Shown: in pieces, positions 36,653 to 45,486 of the stretch
How positions within the stretch are numbered: position 1 is the first letter of the stretch
How the letters are laid out: every line of letters starts with the position of its first letter
Assembly (NCBI GenBank): GCA_018399555.1
Contig: JAGYOL010000003.1
Span: 1 to 51,602, forward strand
Length of the DNA: 51,602 nucleotides
Direction: 5' to 3'
Source of the DNA: Kiritimatiellia bacterium
GTDB taxonomy: Bacteria; Verrucomicrobiota; Kiritimatiellia; RFP12; UBA1067
Notes under the pieces: generated by a model
Told to the model about the DNA's origin: nothing
The model's database searches: none
Seen by the model: only the letters and a program-made list of their open reading frames with translations
Translations under genes and position numbers: made by a program

Positions 36653-38908
36653 ATGCGCGTTATAGCCCTGATTCTCTATCTTGCATTTGTACTTGCTTTG
36701 AGAGCCGAGCAACCTAACGTTGTTCTGATACTGGCCGATGATTACGGCTGGGTCGACGCAACGTTCACCGGCAGCAGATATTACAAAACCCCCAATTTGG
36801 ATCGGCTGGCTGCGGAGGGGACCTACTTTTCCAATGCCTACAGTGCCAGTCCGCTCTGTTCACCCACACGTTCGAGCATCATGACGGGCCAGAGTCCGGC
36901 CCGCACGGGATTGACCGCTCCCGTCTGTCACCTCGACAAGCTTGTTCTGGAGCCGAATTGCCGTGATAAATCGAAACCGACGGAACGTCAGGTTAACTGT
37001 GAGAGCATCACCCGCCTGCCGACTGAACATTTCACTCTGGCGGAGGCGCTGAAAGAGGGCGGTTATGTGACGGGTCATTTCGGCAAATGGCATTTGGGTG
37101 CCGAGCCTTATTCGCCGCTTGAGCACGGCTTTGATGTCGATGTGCCGCACTGGCCGGGACCGGGGCCGGCGGGCAGCTTTGTGGCACCCTGGAAGTTTCC
37201 TGATTTTAAAGAGCGTTATCCGCAGGAGCACATTGAGGATCGCATGGGTGATGAGGCGGTCAGCTTTATCGAAAAACACAAGGGCCGGCCTTTTTATCTG
37301 AACTACTGGCAGTTTTCCGTGCATGCTCCGTTCGATGCCAAAGCGAAGTTGATTGAGCATTACCGTAAAACCCGCGATCCTCGGAATCCGCAGCAGAGTC
37401 CCACCTATGCAGCCATGGTGCACTCGCTCGATGATAATGTGGGCAAGATTCTTGATGCGCTCAAAAGGCTTGGCCTTGAAAAAAACACCGTTGTGATCTT
37501 CTATTCGGATAATGGCGGCAATATGTATGATCTTGTTGATGAAAACACCGCCACCAGCAACCGCCCTCTGCGGGGTGGCAAGGCTACAATCTACGAGGGC
37601 GGAATCAGAATACCGGCGATAGTGAAATGGCCGGGGGTGGTGAAAGGCGGCACAGTCAATCAGGCACTGGTGCAGAGCGAAGACCTTTACCCCACCATTC
37701 TGGAGATTGCCGGGTTGCCGTCGCGACCTGAGCAGGCGTTGGATGCGGTAAGTATGGTGCCGGCTCTAAAAACCGGCAATGGTGCGCGTGACGCTGTGTA
37801 CTGTTACTTTCCGCACTCTCCGGCTGTGCCGGATTGGTCTCCACCCTCGGTCTGCGTAAGACAGGGTGACTGGAAACTGATCCGGCTTTTTCATGACAGC
37901 GACACCGGCGACCGTTTTGAACTGTACAATCTGAAAGATGATATCGGAGAGCGCAACAATCTGGCTGCGCAGCAGCCTGAACGCATTCGTGCAATGAATG
38001 CGCTGCTGAACAAATTCCTGCAGCGTACCGGTGCTCTGACGCCCAGAAAGAATTCACAGTATGATCCTGAAGCGGTGGATAGAACCGGAGGCTGGAAAGC
38101 GGTGCCGGGATCAAGACTCAATCCCACAAAAAACATGTTTCATCTGCGCTCTTTCAGCCGTAATCCCGGATTGGTCTGTGAGAAACGGTTGAATCTGACG
38201 CCTGGCCGGTACACCTTGAAAATGCGTATCCGTTCCTGGGCCGAGGGTTCTGCACGGTTATTCTGGGCCGCATCGGAGGACTCCTTTAATGCCGCTGACT
38301 CGGTCGGTATCGATTTTACGCACAACGGTCTCTGGCATGAGTGCACCGTGCCGTTCGATATAGAGAGGCCGGTGGAATTTCTGCGCATCAATCCAGCCTC
38401 CGGCGAGGGATCGACTTATATCTCCAGCATAGAATTGATGGATAGCTCGGGCAAGGTGAGGGAGAGCTGGGATAAGGCGAAGGTCGCGTCAAAAGCGGTG
38501 AATGTCGGCGGGTGGAGTAGCGGTTTTGATGATCAGGCCCACATAAGCGGCGGCAAGGAAACCTTGGTGATAAAATCCGTCGGCAAGGATCCTAAGCTGA
38601 TAAGCAGGCAGCTTAAAATACCGCCGGGTGAATATGTTTTCGCGCTGAGGATAAAATCCGCCGCCGGGGGCGGAGGATTGGTTTTTACGCGTTCTGCCGC
38701 CCGAGGGTTTGAACGCGGCAGCGGCACACCTTTTGAGCTGCGGCATGACAACCGGTGGCAGGAGATTGAGGTCAGAATGCGAAGCGAGGAAGAGATCAAT
38801 CAGATACGGCTGGATCCGTGTACGGAAGAGGGAGTGCAGGAGATTGACTGGATCAGACTCTCCAGACCCGACGGCAAACTGGTGCGCGAGTGGAATTTTG
38901 ATAAGTAA
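36653..38908 (+). CDS. Secreted Cys-type sulfatase with C-terminal beta-sandwich domains
   Basis: A 751-residue exported arylsulfatase-family enzyme removing sulfate esters, probably from a polysaccharide. A signal peptide spans about residues 1-18 (MRVIALILYLAFVLALRA). Metal residues lie in LADDYGW (Asp29, Asp30). The formylglycine motif is CSPTRSSIMTG with Cys69 as the residue to be modified. GHFGKWHLG and FYSDNGGN complete the active site. The catalytic region ends near residue 470. Two related beta-sandwich modules follow (about 490-610 and 625-750). A formylglycine-generating enzyme must act on it, and none is intact in this window. It heads a glycan-degrading gene set. Confidence 0.9.
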   Translation: MRVIALILYLAFVLALRAEQPNVVLILADDYGWVDATFTGSRYYKTPNLDRLAAEGTYFSNAYSASPLCSPTRSSIMTGQSPARTGLTAPVCHLDKLVLEPNCRDKSKPTERQVNCESITRLPTEHFTLAEALKEGGYVTGHFGKWHLGAEPYSPLEHGFDVDVPHWPGPGPAGSFVAPWKFPDFKERYPQEHIEDRMGDEAVSFIEKHKGRPFYLNYWQFSVHAPFDAKAKLIEHYRKTRDPRNPQQSPTYAAMVHSLDDNVGKILDALKRLGLEKNTVVIFYSDNGGNMYDLVDENTATSNRPLRGGKATIYEGGIRIPAIVKWPGVVKGGTVNQALVQSEDLYPTILEIAGLPSRPEQALDAVSMVPALKTGNGARDAVYCYFPHSPAVPDWSPPSVCVRQGDWKLIRLFHDSDTGDRFELYNLKDDIGERNNLAAQQPERIRAMNALLNKFLQRTGALTPRKNSQYDPEAVDRTGGWKAVPGSRLNPTKNMFHLRSFSRNPGLVCEKRLNLTPGRYTLKMRIRSWAEGSARLFWAASEDSFNAADSVGIDFTHNGLWHECTVPFDIERPVEFLRINPASGEGSTYISSIELMDSSGKVRESWDKAKVASKAVNVGGWSSGFDDQAHISGGKETLVIKSVGKDPKLISRQLKIPPGEYVFALRIKSAAGGGGLVFTRSAARGFERGSGTPFELRHDNRWQEIEVRMRSEEEINQIRLDPCTEEGVQEIDWIRLSRPDGKLVREWNFDK

Positions 38909-39000
38909 GCTGGTGACCGAATAATTTTAATCCGTGATTGCGGGAATTGCGCATGTGGCGCTTCTAACTGAGTCGGAAATGTAAACAAGGAGTATGTAAC

Positions 39001-40371
39001 ATGAACATAGAGAAAATCAGAAATCTTACGCGTCGTAATTTTGTGAAATCGGCGTCGGTTGGCGCATCAATTGCGGCTCTGCCGGAGATACTCAAGGCCC
39101 AGCAGGCCCCTTCCCAGAATGTGGCGGGTGCCAACAACCGGATCAACGTGGCCTGTGTCGGTTACTCCGATCGTTTTCGCGGTGCACTGCTGCCTTCATT
39201 TATCAAGTGTCGCGAAGAGCTGAATTTCGATATGGTGGCTCTAGCAGATCTGTGGAGCCAGCGCCGTGAGGAGGGCAAAGCCGCTATCGAGAAGAATATC
39301 GGACATGGCATCGATGTTTACAAGAGTGATGAAGAGCTCTATGAAAAAGCAAAAAATGTGGATGCCGTTATTATCTCTACCGCTGATTTTCAACACGCGA
39401 TGCACACAGTCCACGCTGTCAAAGCAGGCAAGGATTCCTACACCGAAAAACCGATGGCGGAGGATATGAAGGCTGCCAACGCTGTTCTCGATGCGGTCAA
39501 TGAGGCTCGCAGGGACGGTAACCGCGGTGGTGCGGTTGTGCAGGTCGGGTCGCAACGCCGCAGTGGAAAAGCTTATCACGTCGCCAATGAATACATTCGA
39601 TCGGGTAAATTCGGCGACATAAGCTATGTTGATTTATGCTGGAATGTCAATCAGCCGAAGCGCTGGCGGCGCGGCAATCTGCCCTCGCAGCTCAAGGAGT
39701 CCGATACCGATTGGAAAAAGTGGCTGCTTGATCGTCCTAAGGTGCCGTTTGATCCGCGCAAATATCTTGAGTTCCGCCTGTTCTGGCCCTACTCATCCGG
39801 CATACCGGGACAGTGGATGTGCCATCAGATCGACACCGTGGCCTGGTTCACCGGTTTCAAATATCCGCGCTCCGCTATGGCTGACGGCGGTCTTTATGTC
39901 TGGAAGGATGGACGACAGAGCGCAGACACCTTCACAGCGGTCTTTGAATACGGACCCGATGATGAGCCTGATAAGGGTTTTCAGGTGGTTTTCAGTTCGC
40001 GTCAGCACAATTCAGCGCGGGGCAATGTTGAAAAATATTATTCGCCCGGTGGAACGATTGATCTGATCAGGGGCACGGTTTCGAATGAGGGAGTTGAAAG
40101 GGTGAAACATAAGAGCACCAAACTTTCGGATTCGGAGGCTGCTTCGACAGCGGCAGATACCGGTGCCGGCAGTATGGAGGTTGCCCACATGCGTAACTGG
40201 ATGGAGTGCGTGCGCTCGCGCAGACAGCCGAACGCGCCGGTGGAAGCTGGCTACAGTCATGCGGTGGCACTGATCATGTCTAACGCCTCCATGCGTTCCG
40301 GAATGAAGGCTACTTTCGACCAGGTTGCCCGTCAAGTGAAAGTCGGAGGCAAGGTCTTTGTCGGATATTAA
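39001..40371 (+). CDS. Gfo/Idh/MocA-family oxidoreductase with Tat signal
   Basis: A 456-residue NAD(P)-dependent sugar oxidoreductase homologue exported by the Tat system. The twin-arginine motif is LTRRNFVKSASVG (Arg11, Arg12), then a hydrophobic stretch. The Rossmann start is VACVGYSDRFRGA, a loose form of GxGxxG. The family motif YTEKPMAE is at residues 147-154. The C-terminal domain carries CHQIDTVAWFTG. AAGGAG lies 8 nt upstream of the start. Exported members are abundant in PVC bacteria next to sulfatases. Some of the family hydrolyse glycosides through an NAD-dependent redox mechanism, so a hydrolase or epimerase role is possible. Substrate unknown. Confidence 0.87.
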   Translation: MNIEKIRNLTRRNFVKSASVGASIAALPEILKAQQAPSQNVAGANNRINVACVGYSDRFRGALLPSFIKCREELNFDMVALADLWSQRREEGKAAIEKNIGHGIDVYKSDEELYEKAKNVDAVIISTADFQHAMHTVHAVKAGKDSYTEKPMAEDMKAANAVLDAVNEARRDGNRGGAVVQVGSQRRSGKAYHVANEYIRSGKFGDISYVDLCWNVNQPKRWRRGNLPSQLKESDTDWKKWLLDRPKVPFDPRKYLEFRLFWPYSSGIPGQWMCHQIDTVAWFTGFKYPRSAMADGGLYVWKDGRQSADTFTAVFEYGPDDEPDKGFQVVFSSRQHNSARGNVEKYYSPGGTIDLIRGTVSNEGVERVKHKSTKLSDSEAASTAADTGAGSMEVAHMRNWMECVRSRRQPNAPVEAGYSHAVALIMSNASMRSGMKATFDQVARQVKVGGKVFVGY

Positions 40372-40390
40372 GATACGATTGTGTAAATCA

Positions 40391-40450
40391 GGAAGCGGCG
40401 TAAATGCTGTGTATGATGAGCCGCCGCTTCCGGTTAACTTCGAAGCGGCG
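40391..40450 (+). promoter_or_regulatory. Two mutually exclusive hairpins between operon genes
   Basis: The arm CGCCGCTTC (40422-40430) can pair upstream with 40391-40400 (GGAAGCGGCG, 10 bp with 40422-40431, 21-nt loop). It can instead pair downstream with GAAGCGGCG at 40442-40450 (9 bp, 11-nt loop). The second stem ends at the base before the GGAG (40451-40454) that serves the isomerase gene. The arrangement resembles an attenuator or a translation switch; it could also be a REP-type repeat. Confidence 0.5.
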
Positions 40451-40464
40451 GGAGCAGGTTCTAC

Positions 40465-41373
40465 ATGAAAGAGAGAGATTTAACAATGCAGATCAGACGC
40501 AGAACATTTGTAAAAAGATGCACAGCCGCCGCAATTACCGGCTGTGCCAGCGGTTTATCGGCGGCAGCGGTTAATACCGAAAGTCGAATCATGCTCGGCA
40601 TATGCTCTTCACCAGGGCGGGCAGCCCAGTTGAAGGAGGCCGGTTTTGAGTATATCGAGAGTGGGGTTTCTGCGGTTCTCAAGCCTGATATTTCGGATTC
40701 AGATTATGCGCGGATGCTTGAAAAGCTTAAAGAGAGCGCACTGCCGATTTACTCTTGCAACGGATTCATTCCCGGAAAGTATCGCCTGACAGGCGATAAA
40801 ACCACGCATGATGATGCTTTAAAGTACGCTGTAACGGCTTGTCGGCGTGCCGATATGCTGGGTGTTTCATTCATAGTTTTCGGCAGCGGCGTGGCACGCC
40901 GGATTCCGGATGGGTTTGATGCCGGTCGCGCCAGAGCTCAGTTCATCGAATTCTGTCGGAAACTGGGTGAAAGCATCAGTGATTTGAAGGTCACGGTTGT
41001 GTTGGAACCGCTCAACAGGGGCGAGACCAATCTGCTCAATTCCGTGGGTGAAGGGATTGAATATGTTGACGCGATCAATCAGCCGCGAATCCGGCTGCTG
41101 GCTGATTTCTACCATATGATGCGTGAAGAAGAAAAACCGGATGCCATCCGCTCCGCCGGCGATCGGATTTTACACTGCCATATCGCCGAACTTGAGGGGC
41201 GCAGCGCGCCGGGTACGCATGGTGAGGACCTTGGCGGCTACTTCAAGGCGCTCAAAGATATCAATTACTCCGGTGGAGTCTCATGTGAGTGTCGCTGGCC
41301 AAAAGACAATGTGGAGGAAGCCTGGAGAAAAGCGGTTAAAATCATGCGTACGCAGATCGCATCAGTCGATTGA
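40465..41373 (+). CDS. Tat-exported sugar phosphate isomerase/epimerase-like TIM-barrel protein
   Basis: A 302-residue protein of the xylose-isomerase-like TIM-barrel family (AP endonuclease family 2 fold). The N-terminus shows a twin-arginine signal (IRRRTFVKR, then a small-residue hydrophobic stretch). Barrel motifs are FEYIESGVSAV, VVLEPLNRGETN with a metal Glu, LLADFYHMMREE and HCHIAELEG. ATG 40465 with GGAG 10 nt upstream is used; ATG 40486 is an alternative and begins just before the arginines. The neighbouring exported oxidoreductase suggests a periplasmic sugar conversion carried out jointly. Substrate unknown. Confidence 0.82.
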   Translation: MKERDLTMQIRRRTFVKRCTAAAITGCASGLSAAAVNTESRIMLGICSSPGRAAQLKEAGFEYIESGVSAVLKPDISDSDYARMLEKLKESALPIYSCNGFIPGKYRLTGDKTTHDDALKYAVTACRRADMLGVSFIVFGSGVARRIPDGFDAGRARAQFIEFCRKLGESISDLKVTVVLEPLNRGETNLLNSVGEGIEYVDAINQPRIRLLADFYHMMREEEKPDAIRSAGDRILHCHIAELEGRSAPGTHGEDLGGYFKALKDINYSGGVSCECRWPKDNVEEAWRKAVKIMRTQIASVD

Positions 41374-41393
41374 GCAAAATCAGGTATTCAAAC

Positions 41394-42107
41394 TCAATTA
41401 CGATTGATTCGTATCAGTTTTACGGCCTGCTCCGCAAAACGTTGCCCCAGAGTCCTGTAACCGTCAACCGAAAGATGCAGATCGTCTTTAATCTGTGCGC
41501 CCTTGTTGTTGGTGCCGTCGTTCAGATCATCGGTATTGATCCAGGCCGCCAGCGCATAGCTTTTCGTAAATGCAACCTGCGCTTCACGGATTTTTGTCCA
41601 ATGCGGATAGCGTTTGTTCTGCATGTCGAAATCGCTGATACGTCCGATAATAAAGTTGATGTCATCCCGTTTAAAATCGCTCTGCAGTTGTGCGAGCAGA
41701 CCTTGCAGACTTGCGGCGTATATATCGCCGTACTGCTCTCGCGCGTCGCGTTCACCCTGCATCCAGACAAAGGTGATAGTTTTGAATTGCAGTGTCTGAT
41801 CTAGCTCTTTAACTTTTGCCAGCAGACGGTCATACATATCGCCGACAATCTTTGGCGCTTCACCTTGCGGTGATTTCCATTTCTTGTACCAGCGGGAGAT
41901 CGGCTGCCCGCCGCGGGCTTCTTTAACGATAATCACATTCTCTTTGCCGAATGCGCTTTCAACTGCCGGAATAAATGATATTTCAGGGTCAAGACCGGCC
42001 ATATTCGATTGTCCGGAAAGCATAAACAGATGCTTGCCATTGCTCTGTGCAATGCTTGAAAGCGCTGTGCTGAAAATGACTAAAACGGCAGTAATGAGTC
42101 TGTGCAT
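41394..42107 (-). CDS. Secreted SGNH-type sialate O-acetylesterase-like hydrolase (SASA family)
   Basis: A 237-residue exported esterase. A signal peptide covers about residues 1-20. The SASA-family motif LSGQSNMAG carries the nucleophile Ser34; FVWMQGERDA is the conserved block with the oxyanion region, and DLHLSVDGY near the C-terminus holds the Asp-His pair. Family members remove acetyl or related esters from carbohydrates. AAGGAG precedes the ATG. It is convergent with the isomerase gene, 20 bp away, and completes a set for decorated glycans with the sulfatase. Confidence 0.85.
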   Translation of the reverse strand: MHRLITAVLVIFSTALSSIAQSNGKHLFMLSGQSNMAGLDPEISFIPAVESAFGKENVIIVKEARGGQPISRWYKKWKSPQGEAPKIVGDMYDRLLAKVKELDQTLQFKTITFVWMQGERDAREQYGDIYAASLQGLLAQLQSDFKRDDINFIIGRISDFDMQNKRYPHWTKIREAQVAFTKSYALAAWINTDDLNDGTNNKGAQIKDDLHLSVDGYRTLGQRFAEQAVKLIRINRN

Positions 42108-42126
42108 CTTTATTCTCCTTTTTTTT

Positions 42127-42446
42127 CATTGTTAGGTCACTGAGTGTGATTTAGGGGTTGTTAGGGTGGAGGGTGGGAAGCGGGTGAGGTCACCTGCCCT
42201 ACAGTTATAGATTATTGCGACGACACAGTCGACGCAATGGCGAGGGTAAAAAAGAGAGAAATCCTTCCCTCCAACTCCCTAACTCTCCTCAACCTCCCTC
42301 TTCCCACGTCAACCTCTTCAACCCTGAAACCTTTAAACCTTAAACTCTCCCACACTCGCGCACTTTAGAACTTCCCCACTTCCTACGTTCCACATTCCAC
42401 TTCCCACAACTCTTCCCCATGCTCCATGCGCTCTGACCTCCTCAAC
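42127..42446. repeat. Degenerate short-word repeat region, G-rich then C/T-rich
   Basis: The plus strand is G-rich from 42127 to about 42196 (GGTCAC at 42134, GTGGAGGGTGGGAAG near 42166). It carries a 25-bp palindrome at 42214-42238, then is strongly C/T-rich from about 42250 to 42446. In the C/T part the dinucleotide AC recurs every 7-10 bp (42312, 42321, 42329, 42337, 42344, 42354, 42362, 42370, 42378, 42385, 42392, 42399). Read on the minus strand these are GT-headed words like those at 32377-32451. No gene is seen between 42108 and 42534. Confidence 0.6.
42214..42238. repeat. 25-bp near-perfect palindrome
   Basis: ATTGCGACGAC, a 3-nt ACA spacer, and GTCGACGCAAT are inverted copies with one A:A mismatch. 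It separates the G-rich and C/T-rich halves of the surrounding repeat region. Confidence 0.6.
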
Positions 42447-42534
42447 TTGCAGAATTTGAGAATGAAAAGGATTGTTTTGGTCAGATTCAATTTCAGCCTC
42501 TTAAACTTCTGCAACAACTACTTTGCACCGCATT

Positions 42535-43407
42535 TCAAGTCAAGGTAATCTGAATGCCAAGCCGCTCCAGTTTGTCTAAAAACTCCTTGGCTTCAAGAAT
42601 AGGCTTAACGTCAGCACCTTCGCCTTTGAGCCACTTGATCGCCCTCAGCCGCGTAATAACCGCGGCTTGATCTCCGGCATACAGTAATGTCAGCAGCTCC
42701 TGTTCTGTCTGTGAGAAGGTAAGGGAATTCATGCGGTACTCTAAAAAGGCCTCCCAGACCATCGGCACCCATTGACTGACAATTTTTTCGCCGATTGTGC
42801 GGGCGTATTCTCTGATCTCATATTGTGCGTGTTCTTCCATACGCAGCTCAAGGAAGTGCAGCAGATTGCTGAGATCAATCTTCCAGTAGGCCTCGGTGTA
42901 GGTTGCAAGCGGCAAATCTTTACGGGCCTGTTCGCGGGCGACTCCTGCTTCCAGACGGGCGTTGTACTCATCACGACACAACTTGTGCAGTTCCGCCTCC
43001 CGCGCGCTGAGTGTCGCTCCCGTTGCTTCATCAAAGAAGCCTTCACTGCCCTGCCGATTGCTGGCGGACTGCATCCGCCACTCACCCTGCGGTGTACTCT
43101 GCGCTGAATCAATTGCGATTGAATAGCGGGTTGAGTACTCGTTGATGTTGGCGGTGCGATGACGTACCCATTGCCGCCAGCAATCCATCGGCACTCTTAA
43201 ATGAAGTTTGACTTCACACATTTCAAAGGGGGATGTGTGTTTATGTCGCAGGAGATAACGAATTAAGGCGCGATCTTCCGAAACTTTTTTTGTGCCGGCA
43301 CCGTAAGAGACCCGCGCCGCTTGAACAACTGACGAATCATCACCCATTGTATCAACAACCCGCACAAAACCGTCATCAAGTACCTTAAAACTATTTTCAT
43401 TTTTCAT
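42535..43407 (-). CDS. thyX: FAD-dependent thymidylate synthase
   Basis: A 290-residue flavin-dependent synthase making dTMP from dUMP with methylene-tetrahydrofolate and NADPH. The ThyX motif RHRTANINEYSTRYS is complete. The FAD/dUMP region QAARVSYG and HTSPFEMCE is present. AGGAG lies about 8 nt before the ATG. It is the last gene of a minus-strand run, 18 bp after the TPR protein gene. ThyX in place of ThyA removes the need for a dihydrofolate reductase at this step. Confidence 0.95.
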   Translation of the reverse strand: MKNENSFKVLDDGFVRVVDTMGDDSSVVQAARVSYGAGTKKVSEDRALIRYLLRHKHTSPFEMCEVKLHLRVPMDCWRQWVRHRTANINEYSTRYSIAIDSAQSTPQGEWRMQSASNRQGSEGFFDEATGATLSAREAELHKLCRDEYNARLEAGVAREQARKDLPLATYTEAYWKIDLSNLLHFLELRMEEHAQYEIREYARTIGEKIVSQWVPMVWEAFLEYRMNSLTFSQTEQELLTLLYAGDQAAVITRLRAIKWLKGEGADVKPILEAKEFLDKLERLGIQITLT

Positions 43408-43425
43408 GAAATCACTCCTGCTTCA

Positions 43426-45486
43426 TTATTTCAAAGTTTCTGCCACCTCGTCCGGGGGGGCCTGCAAAAGGGTAATTTTTGCCTCCGGTCTGCCGATGAG
43501 ATCATCATCGGACTCATAAGTGTAGCGAACTTCCATGTTGTCGTCAACCTGCGCCAGTGTCGGCAGAGAGTCGTAATCATCGCTTTGGTCTCCGTGATAT
43601 CGCTTGATATATTGAATGCGGCGGGCTTTCACGGCGCGTCCCTGTTGATCATAGGCTGTTGCCAGATCACCGTAGGCTGTGAACGACTGCGGTTCGCGGC
43701 GCGCTCTGAATCTCTGCCACCCGATTATACGCCCCGTCCGGTCATGTTTGAAAACATCCTTCCAGTCGCGATTCGGGCTCAACAGCGGATCGGTGTACGG
43801 GGTGGTGCTGCGACGGTAATCGATAGAGAGAAGTCTGCCTTGTGCGTCATATGAGCGTCGCTCGTTCCCGGGGAAGTAGATGCTCAGGATGGCGGGTGCC
43901 GATAAATTTGTCGGCTCGCCGGCAAAAAAGCCGATATCGACACGTATTGTGCTGATAGAAAAATCCTGGCTGACCGCTGTTTCAAAGGGCGTGTGATGCA
44001 TAACTTCGATCAGCCAGACCTGTCGCTCCCGTGGATCGGCCTTAATCCTGATCTTTGCGGCCTCACCCTGTAATAAAACAGCATGGGTCGGTGCATCTTC
44101 ATCGTCACTCAAAATTTTGACTCTGTATGTTCGTTTTTGAGGAAAGGCTCTGAAAACCCTGGCTACTGCCAGAGGAGTGGTGAAAAGCGATTCGTTGTAA
44201 ATCATGTCGGGCATGTCCAGTGCCGGATTAAGATTGCTGAGATCTTCAAACTGCAACACAGCCAGCGGCGGTATCTCGTTAGTACTCAGAGTCGAGGCCG
44301 ATGCAAGTAGACGCTCTTTGTCGAGAGCCTCCGCTCGGAAGGCTGCGGGATGGGCCTTGCCGCTCAGATAATCATTGATAGTTTCAACGCCGTGCTGTGA
44401 CTTTCTCAGCAGTGCCAGGATGGTCGTCATGACTTTGCCGTGCCTGGTCAAGTAAACTCTGGTCTCCGCGGGCATGGCGCAGAATGCGTCAATTACGGCC
44501 TCCGTAAAAATATTTTCCGATCCGGAACCGCCGCTGACAGCGATATAATAGGGGGTGTTGGCCGGGAAGAGATCGTATTGCCCGATTGTGTAGTCGCGGT
44601 AGGTAGGATAGCAGAACAGCTGGTTGGAAAGCAGCATGGTCATTTGTGAACCGATCATCTCGGGATCATTGAAAAGCGCACGCGGCTGGCAGCGCCAGTA
44701 GGCGGAGTTGACGAAACCCAGTGATGAATTACCGGCCACCGGTACCGTGCAACCATCGGTTCCGTCGATGAAAATTGTGTTGGGCAGTCCGAGATTAAGT
44801 CTGCGTTCGACAACATCTTTGGAGTAAGTCAGGCGCAGCACTCCGGGACGCTGAGTCAAATCAGGTATGGTGCAGTTGTTGTCGCGGTTGGCATAGATCA
44901 TTATCGGATCGTCTGAATCCGTCTTTTTAAGAGGTCGATTGTTTTTTTCAGGTTCTGCCAAAATCACAAATGTGTGGAATTTTCCTGTATTGAAACTCCA
45001 GATTGAATTGGTGGAGGACTGCTCGATGGATGCGGCGGTAGTGGGAGCGAGTGCCATAACCCGGCGTACAGCACTGTTGGTGCGGGCAGGATCGGTCAGG
45101 TTCCGCTGTGTCTTTTCAACGAGTTTACGATAGTCGTCGCGTTTGCGCAGGCCGGTCAGATCCGGATCTTCCTGAAGGTGTTGCAGATCGTCAAAACCGA
45201 GGTTTAAAGCTTGCTCCAAAGCATCGATCGCCTCTTCCGGATTATCCTGCAGGGTCAGGGCACAGGCCAGATTGTAGTGCCAGAGTGCGCCGGCGGTGCG
45301 CAGATTGATGCCGCGGTGACAGAGCGTGCCCATTGCGTAGTAATCTTGTTGCGAATGAGCGTCGTTCATCAGCACCAGCAATTTGATGTGTTGTGCATGA
45401 AACTTCGGCATATCAAAGACAAAGCGGTCGGTGTAGGCTTCGGCTGATACCAGCAGCGGCAGCAGGATGAAAAGAAAATATTTCAT
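43426..45486 (-). CDS. Secreted TPR-containing protein of unknown function
   Basis: A 686-residue exported protein. The signal peptide is MKYFLFILLPLLVSAEA. A tetratricopeptide region at about residues 40-130 is shown by LWHYNLACALTLQDNPEEAI and LEQALNLGFDD. The rest has no recognised family. It contains a glycine/serine turn AVSGGSGSENIF near 320 and a C-terminal part with SYDAQGRLLSIDYRRS, like YD/RHS-type repeats. The start overlaps the DUF167 stop as ATGA, so translation is coupled. It lies between yggU and thyX. A role in the envelope is likely; nothing more specific can be supported. Confidence 0.65.
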   Translation of the reverse strand: MKYFLFILLPLLVSAEAYTDRFVFDMPKFHAQHIKLLVLMNDAHSQQDYYAMGTLCHRGINLRTAGALWHYNLACALTLQDNPEEAIDALEQALNLGFDDLQHLQEDPDLTGLRKRDDYRKLVEKTQRNLTDPARTNSAVRRVMALAPTTAASIEQSSTNSIWSFNTGKFHTFVILAEPEKNNRPLKKTDSDDPIMIYANRDNNCTIPDLTQRPGVLRLTYSKDVVERRLNLGLPNTIFIDGTDGCTVPVAGNSSLGFVNSAYWRCQPRALFNDPEMIGSQMTMLLSNQLFCYPTYRDYTIGQYDLFPANTPYYIAVSGGSGSENIFTEAVIDAFCAMPAETRVYLTRHGKVMTTILALLRKSQHGVETINDYLSGKAHPAAFRAEALDKERLLASASTLSTNEIPPLAVLQFEDLSNLNPALDMPDMIYNESLFTTPLAVARVFRAFPQKRTYRVKILSDDEDAPTHAVLLQGEAAKIRIKADPRERQVWLIEVMHHTPFETAVSQDFSISTIRVDIGFFAGEPTNLSAPAILSIYFPGNERRSYDAQGRLLSIDYRRSTTPYTDPLLSPNRDWKDVFKHDRTGRIIGWQRFRARREPQSFTAYGDLATAYDQQGRAVKARRIQYIKRYHGDQSDDYDSLPTLAQVDDNMEVRYTYESDDDLIGRPEAKITLLQAPPDEVAETLK

